Origin: Planctomycetota bacterium
Lineage (GTDB): Bacteria; Planctomycetota; SZUA-567
DNA: 64,000 bases
Direction: 5' to 3'
NCBI GenBank assembly: GCA_031261425.1
Contig: JAISJR010000018.1
Coordinates: 21,329-85,328, forward strand
The notes under the pieces are model-generated. The model had not been told where the DNA came from, did not search any database, and was given only the letters and a program-made list of their open reading frames with translations. This document shows, in pieces, positions 1-8,929 of this stretch (position 1 is the stretch's first letter; each line of letters begins with the position of its first letter). A program made the translations under genes and the position numbers.

Positions 1-634
1 CCGAAAAATAATAGCCCGCGCGTTGAAGGTTGAGGCGTTGCAAGCCCGCCGCCGCTAAAATAATCGCGCCGTATTCGCCGCGGTCTAATTTGGCGAGTCG
101 GGTCGGGACGTTGCCGCGAATCGGGGCAACTTGCAAACCGCTCGCGATACGGTCGAAAAAACGCGGCGCGAAGCGGTCGGCGAGCGCTTGCAGTTGCAGA
201 GTCCGTCGCTTGCTCCCGCAACCAATCGGCAATGCGGCGTTTAATTTTTTTTCGCCCGCCTTGGAAAAATCAACCAATTTTTCGTCGCCGCCGGCGTCGC
301 CGTTTTGCGGTAAAATCAGCGCGTCGCGCGGGTCGGCGCGTTTGGTCAGCCCGACAATCGGCAGTTCGGGATTATCCGCAATCGCCATATCTTTGAGCGA
401 ATGCACGCCGACATCGATTTCGCCGCCGGTCAGCGCGCGTTCCAGCGCGTCGGTGAAAAATCCTTTGCCGCCGAGTTCCAACGGCGCGTCCGGCGCGAGG
501 TCGCCGCGGGTTTTCATCGTGATGAGTTGCAAGTCGAGTTCGGGATGCGCCGCGGCAACGTCCGCCATCACCGACCGCGTTTGCGCGGCGGCGAGCGCGC
601 TTTCCCGGCAACCGAAGCGGACGGTTCGTTTCAC
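1..634 (-). CDS. hemC: Hydroxymethylbilane synthase (porphobilinogen deaminase), C-terminal part beyond window
   Basis: HemC joins four porphobilinogen molecules into hydroxymethylbilane, the precursor of heme and siroheme, in the cytoplasm. About 211 residues are present; the rest, including the cysteine that carries the dipyrromethane cofactor, lies left of position 1. The family is visible from the opening (VRFGCRESALA), the TRGD segment near residue 43, GGKGFF at 55-60 and HSLKD at 78-82, whose Asp corresponds to the catalytic Asp84 of E. coli HemC. The start is a GTG that overlaps the stop of the upstream precorrin-2 dehydrogenase gene (GTGA), so the two are probably translationally coupled. 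Identification is firm; the start rests on the overlap. Confidence 0.95.
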   Translation of the reverse strand, partial: MKRTVRFGCRESALAAAQTRSVMADVAAAHPELDLQLITMKTRGDLAPDAPLELGGKGFFTDALERALTGGEIDVGVHSLKDMAIADNPELPIVGLTKRADPRDALILPQNGDAGGDEKLVDFSKAGEKKLNAALPIGCGSKRRTLQLQALADRFAPRFFDRIASGLQVAPIRGNVPTRLAKLDRGEYGAIILAAAGLQRLNLQRAGYYFS

Positions 635-1143
635 GGCAAATTTTCCTCGCGTTTTCGCGCTAAACGTTGCGCTTCTAATTTTTCGCCGAGGTCGGCAGAC
701 CAGCGCGCGTCAAGTTCGCGGCGAATTTGCGCGGCAAAAGCGGGCGCGTCGCCGGCAGTGGAAATTCCCGCCACCAAATTGCCGCGCCGCACGAGCGCGG
801 GAAAATAAAAATCGCAGAGTTCGGGCGCGTCCGCGACATTGACCAAAATTCCCGCCGTCCGCGCCTCGGCGGCAATCGTGCGGCTGACGGCGCGGTCGTT
901 GACGGCGGCGAAAACCAAAAACGCGCCGGTCAAATCGTCGGCGCCGCCGTAAGGACGGGTGGCGAGCGCGATGCGCCCGTCGGCGGCAAGTTGACGAATA
1001 GGCGCCGCCGGCGTAATCGCGATAACCCGCAATTTCGCGCCGAACGCCAGCAACGCGGCGGCGCGTTTTTCCGCGACCGCGCCGCCGCCGACAAGCACGC
1101 ATAATTTCTCGGCAAGCGAAACGAAAAGGGGGAAGTGAGGCAT
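631..1143 (-). CDS. Precorrin-2 dehydrogenase / sirohydrochlorin ferrochelatase-like protein (Met8/SirC/CysG N-terminal type)
   Basis: This 170-residue protein matches the NAD-dependent precorrin-2 dehydrogenase domain that forms the N-terminal half of CysG and stands alone as Met8p or SirC. It oxidises precorrin-2 to sirohydrochlorin and may insert iron to give siroheme. The Rossmann dinucleotide loop is VGGGAVAEK at residues 18-26. The catalytic-type Asp is in AAVND (79-83), and the NVAD...CDFYFPA and GISTAGDAPA blocks follow. The methyltransferase half of CysG is absent, so SUMT must be encoded elsewhere. It overlaps hemC by 4 bp. Siroheme supply fits the sulfate-reduction genes just upstream, although sulfite reductase itself is not in the window. 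No good ribosome-binding site is seen. Confidence 0.88.
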   Translation of the reverse strand: MPHFPLFVSLAEKLCVLVGGGAVAEKRAAALLAFGAKLRVIAITPAAPIRQLAADGRIALATRPYGGADDLTGAFLVFAAVNDRAVSRTIAAEARTAGILVNVADAPELCDFYFPALVRRGNLVAGISTAGDAPAFAAQIRRELDARWSADLGEKLEAQRLARKREENLP

Positions 1144-1256
1144 GGGCGGGAGTTTATAATAGAGGGGGGCTTGATAACCTTAACCTTTGAATAGAACATT
1201 TATGGCTCCGTATTCTCCGTGAACTACTCATTTTTATGACGGATTTGAAAATAATT

Positions 1257-2327
1257 CTATTTCAGCAATTTCCGGTAACGCGCCGCTAATTTGTAGGCGC
1301 GGGTTTTGTTGGCTTCGCTGGCTATCGTCAAAAAGCCCTGTTCAACCAGCGTTTGGCATAGCAACCGCGCCGAACGTTCGCCGAACTTGAAAATTTTCTC
1401 GACTTCTTTCGCGGTCAAAACGTCTTGTCGGGCGAAGCGGGATAAAATTTTCCGTTGTTTGGGCGGCAACGACCGCAATTTCCGCGTCTGGTCTTTCGCG
1501 CCGATAGCGGCGGTCGCCCGTTCTTTGACTTTCGCGAAAGCGTCCGCCATTCCGGCGATAAAGTATTCCGCCCACGCGGTCGTGTCGGCGGTCGCCCGTC
1601 CGAAATAATAATTGTGATGCGGGTGAACGTTGAGCGCCCGATAATACGCCGGCAAATCGCGGGCGTAATACTCTTCCAACGAAAACAAGCCCTTTAAGCC
1701 GTAGCCGCCCTGATGTAAAACCAACGTCGTCAGCAAGCGCGCCGTCCGTCCGTTGCCGTCGTAATAAGGATGAATCGTCGCAAATTGATAATGCGTCAGC
1801 GCGGCAATCAGCGGACACGGCAACGCCGCCGTTTTAATCCATTCGACCAAGTCCGTCATTAACGCGGGCACGTCCGGCGCTTCCGGCGGCAAATACACCA
1901 TCGCCCCGTCGGCGCTGTTGCGAATCACGTTTTGCCCGTCGCGATACGGCGTCGGCTTAACCCGTTTTTTGCCGCCGCCCTCGACGAGCGCGTGCAAGGT
2001 CTTGACGGTCGTCTCGGTGAGTTCCCGCTCGACGTTTTGTTCCATCCATTCCAACGCCTGATAATATCCTTTGATTTCGCTCTCGTCCCGTTGCCGCCCG
2101 ACCACCGTCGCCCGTTCTTTAAGCACCTGTTCGACTTCCGGTTGCGTCAGCCGGTTGCCTTCAATCTGCGTCGAATAATGCACCGATTGCAACCGCGCCG
2201 ACTCGTAAAGCGAATGCAACACCGTAGCCGTAATCGGCAGACCTTTGACGTTTTCTTTCAACAGTTCGATGGCGGATAACGCGGTCGCCAACGTTGGCGT
2301 AATCGTAAAATTCGGGATGAACGCCAT
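1257..2327 (-). CDS. Fic family AMP-transferase-type protein with N-terminal inhibitory helix
   Basis: Fic enzymes usually transfer AMP from ATP to hydroxyl side chains of target proteins. The signature HPYYDGNGR is at residues 186-194, with catalytic His186 and the phosphate-binding DGNGR loop. An inhibitory motif of the (S/T)xxxE(G/N) type, STQIEGN, is at 52-58, so this is a class II Fic protein kept inactive by its own N-terminal helix. The last 80 or so residues look like a winged-helix domain (VLTAKEVEKIFKFGERSAR), common in stand-alone bacterial Fic proteins. The length (356 aa) is normal. A strong GGAGGG ribosome-binding site precedes the ATG. An iterated motif lies just upstream. It is monocistronic; the target is unknown. 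Confidence 0.93.
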   Translation of the reverse strand: MAFIPNFTITPTLATALSAIELLKENVKGLPITATVLHSLYESARLQSVHYSTQIEGNRLTQPEVEQVLKERATVVGRQRDESEIKGYYQALEWMEQNVERELTETTVKTLHALVEGGGKKRVKPTPYRDGQNVIRNSADGAMVYLPPEAPDVPALMTDLVEWIKTAALPCPLIAALTHYQFATIHPYYDGNGRTARLLTTLVLHQGGYGLKGLFSLEEYYARDLPAYYRALNVHPHHNYYFGRATADTTAWAEYFIAGMADAFAKVKERATAAIGAKDQTRKLRSLPPKQRKILSRFARQDVLTAKEVEKIFKFGERSARLLCQTLVEQGFLTIASEANKTRAYKLAARYRKLLK

Positions 2328-2345
2328 AATTTTCGCCCTCCGCTC

Positions 2346-2401
2346 TTGCCGATAAATTGCCGATAAATTGCCGACATTTTACCGATAAATTGCCGACAAA
2401 C
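2346..2401. promoter_or_regulatory. Iterated 11-bp motif upstream of the Fic gene
   Basis: The word TTGCCGATAAA occurs at 2346 and again at 2357, and close variants follow to about 2400 (TTGCCGACATT, ACCGATAAA, TTGCCGACAAA). The repeats are head-to-tail and end about 20 bp before the Fic start codon, on the promoter side of that gene. The spacing of 11 bp is close to one helical turn, which would suit a repeating operator. The regulatory role is inference. Confidence 0.45.
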
Positions 2402-2514
2402 AACCGGCTTTGCGGGGCGAGGGCGGCGGGGCTTAAAAATTAACCGACGTTGCGCGATTGGCTGGATAATTTATTTCGCCGGTCCGCGCGGAAGCGGTTA
2501 TCGAACAACTTTAG

Positions 2515-3873
2515 TCAAAACCGGTGCGGGAAATATTTTTTCAAGAGCGCAAACAATTCTTCCTCAAAGCCGCCCTGATTGACGCCGGCGAAACTGTCGA
2601 AGGATTCCCGCGCGGATTGGTCGATGACGACTTCCTGCACGATGCCGCCGCCGACCGCGTCGTAGTTGTCAACGATGACGAAACGCCCGAGCGTTTGGTT
2701 GTCGGCGAAGGCGGTAAGCGCGAGCGGGCGGGATAAACTCAACACCACCGCGCCGCAGTCGTGGCGGCGGAGTTCCGCCGGCGAGTTGGAATTTTCGCCT
2801 AACAAGCGCTCAATGCCGTCAAGCCGCGCTTCGACTTTTGCCGCGCCGAGTTTGAGCAAAAATTTCTTCTGAAAAGTCAACGGCGCCGCGCCCAGCCAAA
2901 TCACGTTCGCGCGGATTTTTTGCGCGACCGCGACCGGCGCGGACTCGTTCGCTTTAATCATCACCTCGCCGCGCTTGACGTAAATTTCTTCGCTCAGCGT
3001 TAAGCCGACGGCTTCGCCCGCGCCGACCGATTTTTTTTCCGGCGCGTTCCAGACCTCGACCGATTTCACGCGCGACGTTTTGCCCGACGGCAAAAAAGTT
3101 ATCGCTTCGCCGGTCGTGATTTTTCCGCCGACAATCGTGCCGGCAAAAATGCGGCGATTGTCGCCGTCGTTGCTGAAACGATAAATATCCTGCACCGGCA
3201 ACGCGAAAAATTCCGCGTCGTTCGCCGCGCGATTTTGAAAACCGTCCAAAATTTCCAACACCGTTTTGCCGCGATACCACGGCATTTCGTCCGGCGCCGG
3301 CGCGCTTAAATTTTTCCCCTCGCGCGCGCTTGCCGGCACGAACGCCGCCGGCGTGATTTTCAATTCCGCGAGATACGCCGCGTATTCGTCTTTAATGCGC
3401 GTGAAAACCGCTTCGTCGTAACGCATCGCGTCGAGTTTATTGACCACGACGACGACTTGCGAAATGCCGAGGAGCGACAGCAACAAGCCGTGCCGCCGCG
3501 AATTTTCCGCCACGCCTTCGACCGCGTCGATGACCAGCACCGCCGCCTCGGCGCGCGACGCGCCGCTCAACATATTGCGCAGAAATTCGATGTGTCCGGG
3601 CGCGTCGATGATGATATATTCGCGCCGCGCGCTCTTGAAAAAAATGCGGGCGCTGTCGATGGTGATGCCTTGTTTCTGCTCGTCGTCGAGCGCGTCGAGT
3701 AAAAAAGCGTATTCAAACACGCGCCCGTTTTTTTTGCACATTTCGCGCACGGCGTCGAGTTTGCCTTCGGGCAACGAATGGGTGTCGGCGAGCAACCGCC
3801 CGACCAACGTGCTCTTGCCGTGGTCAACGTGTCCCGTGATGACGATGTTCATCCGTTCAGGCGCGGTTGGCAT
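2515..3873 (-). CDS. cysN: Sulfate adenylyltransferase subunit 1 (GTPase subunit)
   Basis: CysN hydrolyses GTP to drive the CysD-catalysed formation of adenylyl sulfate (APS) from ATP and sulfate. The GTPase motifs are GHVDHGKST (residues 14-22), DAPGH (90-94) and NKLD (145-148), followed by EF-Tu-like beta-barrel domains. At 452 residues it has no C-terminal APS-kinase (CysC) domain, unlike CysNC fusions. An AAGGAG ribosome-binding site lies just before the ATG. It sits directly downstream of cysD and ends the sulfur block. Absence of an APS kinase here agrees with the Fe-S type CysH nearby, which should reduce APS directly. Confidence 0.96.
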   Translation of the reverse strand: MPTAPERMNIVITGHVDHGKSTLVGRLLADTHSLPEGKLDAVREMCKKNGRVFEYAFLLDALDDEQKQGITIDSARIFFKSARREYIIIDAPGHIEFLRNMLSGASRAEAAVLVIDAVEGVAENSRRHGLLLSLLGISQVVVVVNKLDAMRYDEAVFTRIKDEYAAYLAELKITPAAFVPASAREGKNLSAPAPDEMPWYRGKTVLEILDGFQNRAANDAEFFALPVQDIYRFSNDGDNRRIFAGTIVGGKITTGEAITFLPSGKTSRVKSVEVWNAPEKKSVGAGEAVGLTLSEEIYVKRGEVMIKANESAPVAVAQKIRANVIWLGAAPLTFQKKFLLKLGAAKVEARLDGIERLLGENSNSPAELRRHDCGAVVLSLSRPLALTAFADNQTLGRFVIVDNYDAVGGGIVQEVVIDQSARESFDSFAGVNQGGFEEELFALLKKYFPHRF

Positions 3874-3892
3874 TTTTTCTCCTTGTGGCGCT

Positions 3893-3957
3893 TTTAAGAA
3901 ATTTAAGCGTTTTAAGATTTTTAAGAATCTTAAGATTCTTAAAAATCTTAAAGCCCG
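3893..3957. repeat. TTAAGAATCTTAA-type palindromic spacer repeat
   Basis: The cysD-cysN gap is filled by iterated TTTTAAG/CTTAAAA words whose two halves are complementary, centred near TTAAGAATCTTAA. Similar material is found at 11020-11105, 16148-16185, 17200-17240 and 51001-51035. It could fold into a long AT hairpin in RNA. Confidence 0.6.
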
Positions 3958-3967
3958 CTATCTCAAA

Positions 3968-4846
3968 CTACATATACCCTTCTTTGCGCAAAATTTCGAG
4001 CGTGCCGCCGCCGTCGAGGTCTTGGGCGCGTCCCGAGCGTTCGGCGATATTGCGGAATTTCCCGCTAATCAACTCGGCGATGATTTCTTGCGGATTGCGC
4101 GCGTCCGATTCGACGGGCGTGGTGCAGGGATAGCAACCGAGCGAGCGATAGCGTTTGCCGTCGCCTTGATTGTAGTAGATGTCGATGGTCGGGATTTTTT
4201 CGCGCTCGATGTATTCCCAGATGTTCAGTTCCGTCCAGTCGAGAAGCGGATGCACGCGGACGTGCGTGCCGGGCGCGAATTCGGTTTTATAGAGGTTCCA
4301 TAATTCGGGCGGCTGAGCGCCGGCGTCCCACTCGCTCTTTTGGTCGCGAGCCGAAAACACGCGCTCTTTCGAGCGGCTTCCTTCCTCGTCGCTCCGCACG
4401 CCGACAATCACCGCGTTGAACGGTTCGCCGCGTTCGACTTCTTCCCACGCGCCGCGGTGCGGGTCGTAAATACGGCGCGCGCCGGTGCCGTCGAGAGTGT
4501 TTTTCAGCGCGACGGTTTTGAGTTCTTTGCAACAGGCGAGGCGGTCGAGACCGTCGGCGAAGGTGCGTTTTTCGGCGAGGGCTTGTTTATTTTGTCCGAC
4601 GACGAGCCGGATTTTCAAGTCGCGCGCGAGTTGGTCGCGATAGGCAATCATCGCGGGAATTTTGTAGCCCGTGTCCACGTGAATCAGTTCAAACGGCACG
4701 TGTCCGAAAAAACTTTTTTTCGCGAGCCACAACAACACCGTGCTGTCCTTGCCGATAGACCACAACATTCCGAGGTTCTTAAACGATTTATACGCCTCGC
4801 GAATAATGAAAATGCTCTGGGCTTCGAGTTGGTCGAGTTTGGTCAT
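3968..4846 (-). CDS. cysD: Sulfate adenylyltransferase subunit 2
   Basis: CysD is the catalytic ATP-pyrophosphatase subunit of ATP sulfurylase and works with CysN to make APS. The PP-loop is SIGKDST at residues 30-36. The [10 protein letters not shown] segment and the C-terminal [14 protein letters not shown] segment are typical of the family, and the length (292 aa) is close to the usual 300. A GGAAAGGAAAC ribosome-binding site sets the ATG start. It is transcribed leftward between cysH and cysN, with about 95 bp of palindromic repeat between it and cysN. Confidence 0.97.
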   Translation of the reverse strand: MTKLDQLEAQSIFIIREAYKSFKNLGMLWSIGKDSTVLLWLAKKSFFGHVPFELIHVDTGYKIPAMIAYRDQLARDLKIRLVVGQNKQALAEKRTFADGLDRLACCKELKTVALKNTLDGTGARRIYDPHRGAWEEVERGEPFNAVIVGVRSDEEGSRSKERVFSARDQKSEWDAGAQPPELWNLYKTEFAPGTHVRVHPLLDWTELNIWEYIEREKIPTIDIYYNQGDGKRYRSLGCYPCTTPVESDARNPQEIIAELISGKFRNIAERSGRAQDLDGGGTLEILRKEGYM

Positions 4847-4856
4847 TGTTTCCTTT

Positions 4857-4926
4857 CCAGTGGTCAGTGGACAGTGAGCAGTAAGTAACCGCTTGCGACT
4901 GCCCCCTGCTCACTGCCCACTAATCA
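4857..4926. repeat. CACTG/CAGTG palindromic spacer repeat
   Basis: Iterated CAGTGG/CAGTGAGCAGT words on the left half are complementary to GCTCACTGCCCACT words on the right half, around a CTTGCGAC core. The repeat overlaps the end of cysH, whose last residues (SGQ) are encoded inside it. Related copies lie at 37800-37921 and 51075-51112. Confidence 0.65.
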
Positions 4927-5617
4927 CTGCGGTTTTCAAATGTAGTCCGCATTCTTTATGTTCGGGATTTTCCCACCACCACCGTCCCGCGCGGAGGTCT
5001 TCGCCGGCGCGGACGGGGCGCGTGCAGGGGGCGCAACCGATACTCTTAAAGCCCTGCGCGTAGAGCGGATTTTCGGGGAGCGAAAATTTCTCGCGATATT
5101 CGGCGAGGTCGGCGTCGCTCCAAGCAATCAGCGGATTGATTTTGATGAGATGATTTTTTTCGTCGTATTCCAAAACGCCGAGATTTTGCCGCGTTACCGC
5201 TTGCGCGGCGCGCAGTCCCGTCAGCCACGCATTTTTACCGGAGAGGGCGCGGGCGAGCGGACGGACTTTACGCACTTCGCAACAGCGGTGGCGATGGTCC
5301 AAACTTGCCCGCATACCGAATTCGCCGAGGTCCGCGAGTTCTTTTTCCTCCGCGCCGTCAGGATAATACGACGTGATTTCAACGCCGAAAAATTTTTCGA
5401 CTTCGCAATGATAGCCGGCGATTGCGGGAAATAATTTGCCGGTGTTCAGCGTGAAAATTTCCACGCCGTCCACGCCTAATTGTTTCAGCAAATGGAGCGC
5501 CGCCACGTCCTCGGTTTGATAACTGAACGCCAGCGCCAACGGCGGACGAATCGCATCGAGAAGGCGCGGTAAAATTTCGACGGTGCGCGCGCAGGCGGCG
5601 GGGAGAGTAGCGGACAT
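4910..5617 (-). CDS. cysH: Adenylyl-sulfate reductase, [4Fe-4S] type (CysH family)
   Basis: CysH reduces activated sulfate to sulfite using thioredoxin. This 235-residue protein has the cluster cysteines of the APS-using subgroup: a CC pair at 112-113 (RHRCCEVRK) and CAPC at 195-198. The catalytic cysteine is in ECGLH at 222-226. Enzymes with this pattern usually accept APS, which fits the lack of an APS kinase among its neighbours. The ATG at 5617 has only a weak ribosome-binding site. The final residues and stop codon lie inside a CACTG-type repeat. The gene sits between the NMT1-like binding protein and cysD in the leftward sulfur block. Confidence 0.95.
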   Translation of the reverse strand: MSATLPAACARTVEILPRLLDAIRPPLALAFSYQTEDVAALHLLKQLGVDGVEIFTLNTGKLFPAIAGYHCEVEKFFGVEITSYYPDGAEEKELADLGEFGMRASLDHRHRCCEVRKVRPLARALSGKNAWLTGLRAAQAVTRQNLGVLEYDEKNHLIKINPLIAWSDADLAEYREKFSLPENPLYAQGFKSIGCAPCTRPVRAGEDLRAGRWWWENPEHKECGLHLKTAVISGQ

Positions 5618-5655
5618 ATTTGCCTGAAATTTAGTTTAAGAGATTCGTGAATAAG

Positions 5656-6654
5656 TCAGCGTTCGGTTATCGGGTCAAGCACGCCGCCGGGCAAGTCGAA
5701 CGCGAAACTCGTTGATTTCAGATGTTCCACGTCGAAGTCCTCCGCGATGACGCCGATGGCGCGCAATTCTTGGGTCAGCGCGGCAAACGCCGTGTAAGCG
5801 CCCTGCGCCGAGGGAATAAAATTATACGTTTTCAGCACGGCGGCGTTTAACTCCGCGTCGCCGGGGACGTATTTTTTCTCGACCTGAATTGCCGCCGTTT
5901 CGTCCTGATGGCTTTGAATCCACAACGACGCCTGTTGCATCGCGCGGGTGAATTTCGCGGCGACTTCCGGCGATTTTTCATACAGCGCGTTGGAAACGTA
6001 GGCGGCGCAACAGTATTGTTCGTTATACGGCGGCAAGGTCGCGCTGTCAAAAAGAACGGTCAAATTATTTTTCTTTGCCGCTATCGCGGCAATCGGGTCG
6101 CCGCCGGCGATGGCGTCAATCGCGCCGCGTTCAAGCGCCAACGGCAATTCCGCCTCGCTATACACGATAAATTCCACTTCCATATTGGTCGCGCTGACGC
6201 CGACGCCGCTCGCCGCGAGAACGCGCTTGGCAAAAGTAATCGGGCTACTGACCAAACTCGGCACCCCGACTTTTTTACCGCGAAAATCGGCGGCGGTTTT
6301 TATCGGCGAGTTCGCCGGCACCAAGACCTTGTTGCAACCGGTATGCAAACCGGTGGTAATTTTAATCGGCAACCCGTGCACCAACGGGGCAAGCAAGGTC
6401 GCCAATAAACCGTTGGTCGCGTCAATTTTTCCCGCCGCAATCGCCTCAAACGCCGTTCCGGGCGCGAGTTTGAAGGTTTCGACCCGCAGTCCCTCGGCGG
6501 TGAAAAAGCCCTTTTCAATCCCGATGTGAATCGGTCCCTCGCACAACCCGCCGCCGTCGCCGATGCGAATTAACGGCAACTCTTCAGCGACCGCCGCCGA
6601 AATAAACAGACCGACCGCGACGCCGAGAAGCAGGAGCGATTTTAGCGATTTCAT
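5656..6654 (-). CDS. ABC transporter substrate-binding protein, NMT1/SsuA-like
   Basis: This periplasmic binding protein has a cleavable signal peptide (about residues 1-23, ending AVA) and the NMT1/THI5-like fold of the sulfonate, nitrate and taurine binding proteins. Evidence is the early IGIEKGFFTAEGL segment, the ATNGLLATLL and FRGKKVGVPS blocks and the length of 332 aa. No matching SsuB/SsuC pair lies beside it. It sits inside the sulfate uptake and reduction block, between cysA and cysH, so an organosulfur ligand such as a sulfonate is a reasonable guess. Whether it delivers substrate to CysTWA or to a distant transporter cannot be told. A GAGGAG ribosome-binding site precedes the ATG. 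Confidence 0.82.
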   Translation of the reverse strand: MKSLKSLLLLGVAVGLFISAAVAEELPLIRIGDGGGLCEGPIHIGIEKGFFTAEGLRVETFKLAPGTAFEAIAAGKIDATNGLLATLLAPLVHGLPIKITTGLHTGCNKVLVPANSPIKTAADFRGKKVGVPSLVSSPITFAKRVLAASGVGVSATNMEVEFIVYSEAELPLALERGAIDAIAGGDPIAAIAAKKNNLTVLFDSATLPPYNEQYCCAAYVSNALYEKSPEVAAKFTRAMQQASLWIQSHQDETAAIQVEKKYVPGDAELNAAVLKTYNFIPSAQGAYTAFAALTQELRAIGVIAEDFDVEHLKSTSFAFDLPGGVLDPITER

Positions 6655-6702
6655 TTTTATCTCCTCGAAAGAGTTTTAGCGAACAGTGGGCAATGAAAGA
6701 GC

Positions 6703-6862
6703 AATTAAAAATTAGAAATTAAAAATTAAAAATGGTGGAGTTTGATTCTTAGAATTCGCTTCGCGCAACTTTTAATAAACTCCGACAATCGCGCCCTTGC
6801 AGGGCGACTGTCGGAATAAATTAGCAAAACAATCAATCGCGTAACCTCAGTTCGTAATTGAA
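6703..6862. repeat. AT-rich imperfect palindrome with GCTTCGCG core plus short GC hairpin
   Basis: Iterated AATTAAAAATT words lead to GGTGGAGTTTGATT, a TTCGCTTCGCG core and TTTTAATAAACTCC. A small GC hairpin (CGCCCTTGCAGGGCG, from about 6791) flanked by TCCGACA/TGTCGGA follows. The same order recurs at 20273-20402. No gene is seen in this gap. Confidence 0.6.
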
Positions 6863-7927
6863 CTAAATAACATAATCGCTCCACGTTTGGTCGGCGGCGG
6901 TGTAAATTTTCGCGTCGCGGAACAAGAGATAGACCTGCTCGCGGTTGGCGTCGCGAATCGCCTGCCACTGTTTTTTCTCGATGTCGGCTTCGATTTCTTT
7001 GCCGCCGACGAGCGTTTGCAGTTCGACGCGCACCCGCCCGCCGAGCACGCGATACGCCTTGATTTTCGCGTCCACGCCTTTGCCGCCGTCGTTGGTCAAA
7101 CTTAACGCCACGTCTTGCGGACGCACGAAAAAATCCACGCCGCCCGTTTGTTTTTCGTGATGGTCAAGGTTCAGCACGCCGCGGTCGAGCCGCGCGCGGA
7201 ACAAATTAACGTTGCCCAAAAAGCCATAGACAAACGGATTGGCGGGATGGTCATAGACCTCCTCGGGACTGCCGATTTGTTCGACTTTGCCGTGATTCAG
7301 AATCACGATGTTGTCGGAGACCTCAAGCGCTTCTTCTTGGTCGTGCGTAACGAAAACGCTGGTGAGGTGAATCTCGTCGTGCAAGAAACGGAGCCAGCGT
7401 CGCAGTTCTTGGCGGACTTTCGCGTCGAGCGCGCCGAACGGTTCGTCGAGCAATAACACTTTCGGTTCGACCGCGAGCGCTCGCGCCAACGCGACGCGCT
7501 GTTTTTGTCCGCCGCTGAGTTCGGTCGGCAAACGGTTCGCCATTGATTCGAGTTGCACCATTTGCAACAAGTGATAGACCTTGTCGCGGATGACGGCTTT
7601 GCTCGGTCGCGCGCGGCGCGGGCGGATTTTCAAGCCGAACGCGACGTTGTCAAAAACGCTCATATGTTTGAACAGCGCGTAATGCTGAAAAACAAAACCG
7701 ACGTGGCGGTCTTTGGTCGGTTGGCGCGAAGCGTCCTCGCCGAACAAACTAATCGCGCCGGCGTCGGCGCCTTCCAAACCCGCGATGATGCGAAGCAACG
7801 TCGTTTTGCCGGAGCCGGAGGGACCGAGCAACGCGGTGATTTCGCCGGTCGGGAGCGACAGGTTCACGTTGTCCAAAGCGACGAAGTCGCCGAATTTTTT
7901 GCTGATGTCGGTGATGGCGATGCTCAT
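6863..7927 (-). CDS. cysA: Sulfate/thiosulfate import ATP-binding protein
   Basis: CysA is the cytoplasmic ATPase of the sulfate importer. From the chosen start it has 354 residues, with Walker A GPSGSGKT at 35-42, signature LSGGQ at 137-141, Walker B LLLDEP at 158-163 and a C-terminal TOBE-like regulatory region (from about 240). The start at 7927 (MSIAITDIS) was chosen because AAGGA lies just upstream; a start 24 nt earlier lacks such a site. CysW and CysT follow on the promoter-proximal side, so the four uptake genes form one leftward set interrupted by repeats. Confidence 0.96.
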   Translation of the reverse strand: MSIAITDISKKFGDFVALDNVNLSLPTGEITALLGPSGSGKTTLLRIIAGLEGADAGAISLFGEDASRQPTKDRHVGFVFQHYALFKHMSVFDNVAFGLKIRPRRARPSKAVIRDKVYHLLQMVQLESMANRLPTELSGGQKQRVALARALAVEPKVLLLDEPFGALDAKVRQELRRWLRFLHDEIHLTSVFVTHDQEEALEVSDNIVILNHGKVEQIGSPEEVYDHPANPFVYGFLGNVNLFRARLDRGVLNLDHHEKQTGGVDFFVRPQDVALSLTNDGGKGVDAKIKAYRVLGGRVRVELQTLVGGKEIEADIEKKQWQAIRDANREQVYLLFRDAKIYTAADQTWSDYVI

Positions 7928-7934
7928 AGTTTCC

Positions 7935-8080
7935 TTATTGATAATTAACAATTAACAATTAACAATTAACAATAATTATCGAGATGGTGCGAGACAAATT
8001 TGAAAATCAAATTCCAAAATTTTTAATTTTTAATTTCTAATTTTTAATTGCTCTAATTGTAAATTGTAAATTGTTAATTG
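7935..8080. repeat. AATTAACAATT-type palindromic repeat
   Basis: At least four copies of TTAACAA face GTTAATTGTTAATT words across a 60-80 bp centre that contains TTTTTAATTTTTAATTTC. The arms could pair over more than 30 bp. It separates cysW from cysA and extends to the last codons of cysW. Confidence 0.6.
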
Positions 8081-8920
8081 TTAATTTTTTATACGCCTCT
8101 GCGCGGCGATGAATCGTTCCAAAATCGCTTTCACGGTCAGCGTAACCAACGCGAGCAACGTCAACAGCGACGCCACCGCGAACGCGGCGCTGAACATATA
8201 TTCGTTATACAAAATTTCGATGTAGAGCGGCATCGTCGTGGTTACGCCGCGAATAAGCCCGGACACCACCGCCACGGCGCCGAATTCGCCGATGGCGCGG
8301 GCGTTGGTCAAAATTATGCCGTAGAGCAAACCCCATTTGATATTCGGCAAAGTTACGCGGAAAAACGTCTGCAAGCCGCCGGCGCCGAGCGTCATCGCGG
8401 CTTCCTCGTCGTCCTTGCCCAATTCCTGCATCAGCGGAATCAGTTCCCGCGCCACGAACGGAAAAGTTACGAACGCCGTCGCGAGCACAATCCCCGGCAC
8501 GGCGAAGACGATTTTCAGATTATGCTCAATCAGCCAACTGCCGACCCAGCCGAACGAGCCGAATAAAAAGATGAACAGCAAGCCCGCGATTACGGGCGAA
8601 ATCGCGAAGGGAATTTCAATCATCGTAATCAAAACGTTCTTGCCGCGAAATTCAAATTTCGTAACGCACCACGCCGTTAGCACGCCGAAAAAAGTATTGA
8701 CCGGCACGCAAATCAGCGCGGTCAGCAACGTCAATTTAATCGCGTTGAAAATTTCGGGGTCGCGAAAATAACCGAAATACGCGAACACGCCGGCGGCCAG
8801 CGCCTCGTGAAAAATCGTATAGACGGGCAGGAAAATGAAGACCGCGAGAAACGTCAGCGCGATGGTCATCAACGTCGGCTTCAGCCACCGCGGTTCACGG
8901 TTGAGTTTAGCGGTTCTCAA
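8081..8920 (-). CDS. cysW: Sulfate ABC transporter permease CysW
   Basis: One of two inner-membrane permease subunits of the sulfate importer. The 279-residue protein has about six hydrophobic segments (the first around residues 15-37) and the cytoplasmic EAA loop (EEAAMTLGAGGLQTFF, around 175-190) that docks on CysA. The DDEEAAMTLGAGG and GEFGAVAVVSG blocks are typical of CysW rather than CysT. The reading frame opens with TTG at 8920 and no ATG nearby fits. GGAG six bases upstream supports this start. It lies between cysT and cysA, each gap filled by repeats. Confidence 0.94.
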   Translation of the reverse strand: MRTAKLNREPRWLKPTLMTIALTFLAVFIFLPVYTIFHEALAAGVFAYFGYFRDPEIFNAIKLTLLTALICVPVNTFFGVLTAWCVTKFEFRGKNVLITMIEIPFAISPVIAGLLFIFLFGSFGWVGSWLIEHNLKIVFAVPGIVLATAFVTFPFVARELIPLMQELGKDDEEAAMTLGAGGLQTFFRVTLPNIKWGLLYGIILTNARAIGEFGAVAVVSGLIRGVTTTMPLYIEILYNEYMFSAAFAVASLLTLLALVTLTVKAILERFIAAQRRIKN

Positions 8921-8929
8921 ATTTTTCTC

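Noticed and set aside
7935..8080. CRISPR-like array from the repeated TTAACAA words
   Set aside because: Units are 7-8 bp, contiguous and palindromic, without unique spacers; it is an AT-rich spacer hairpin.
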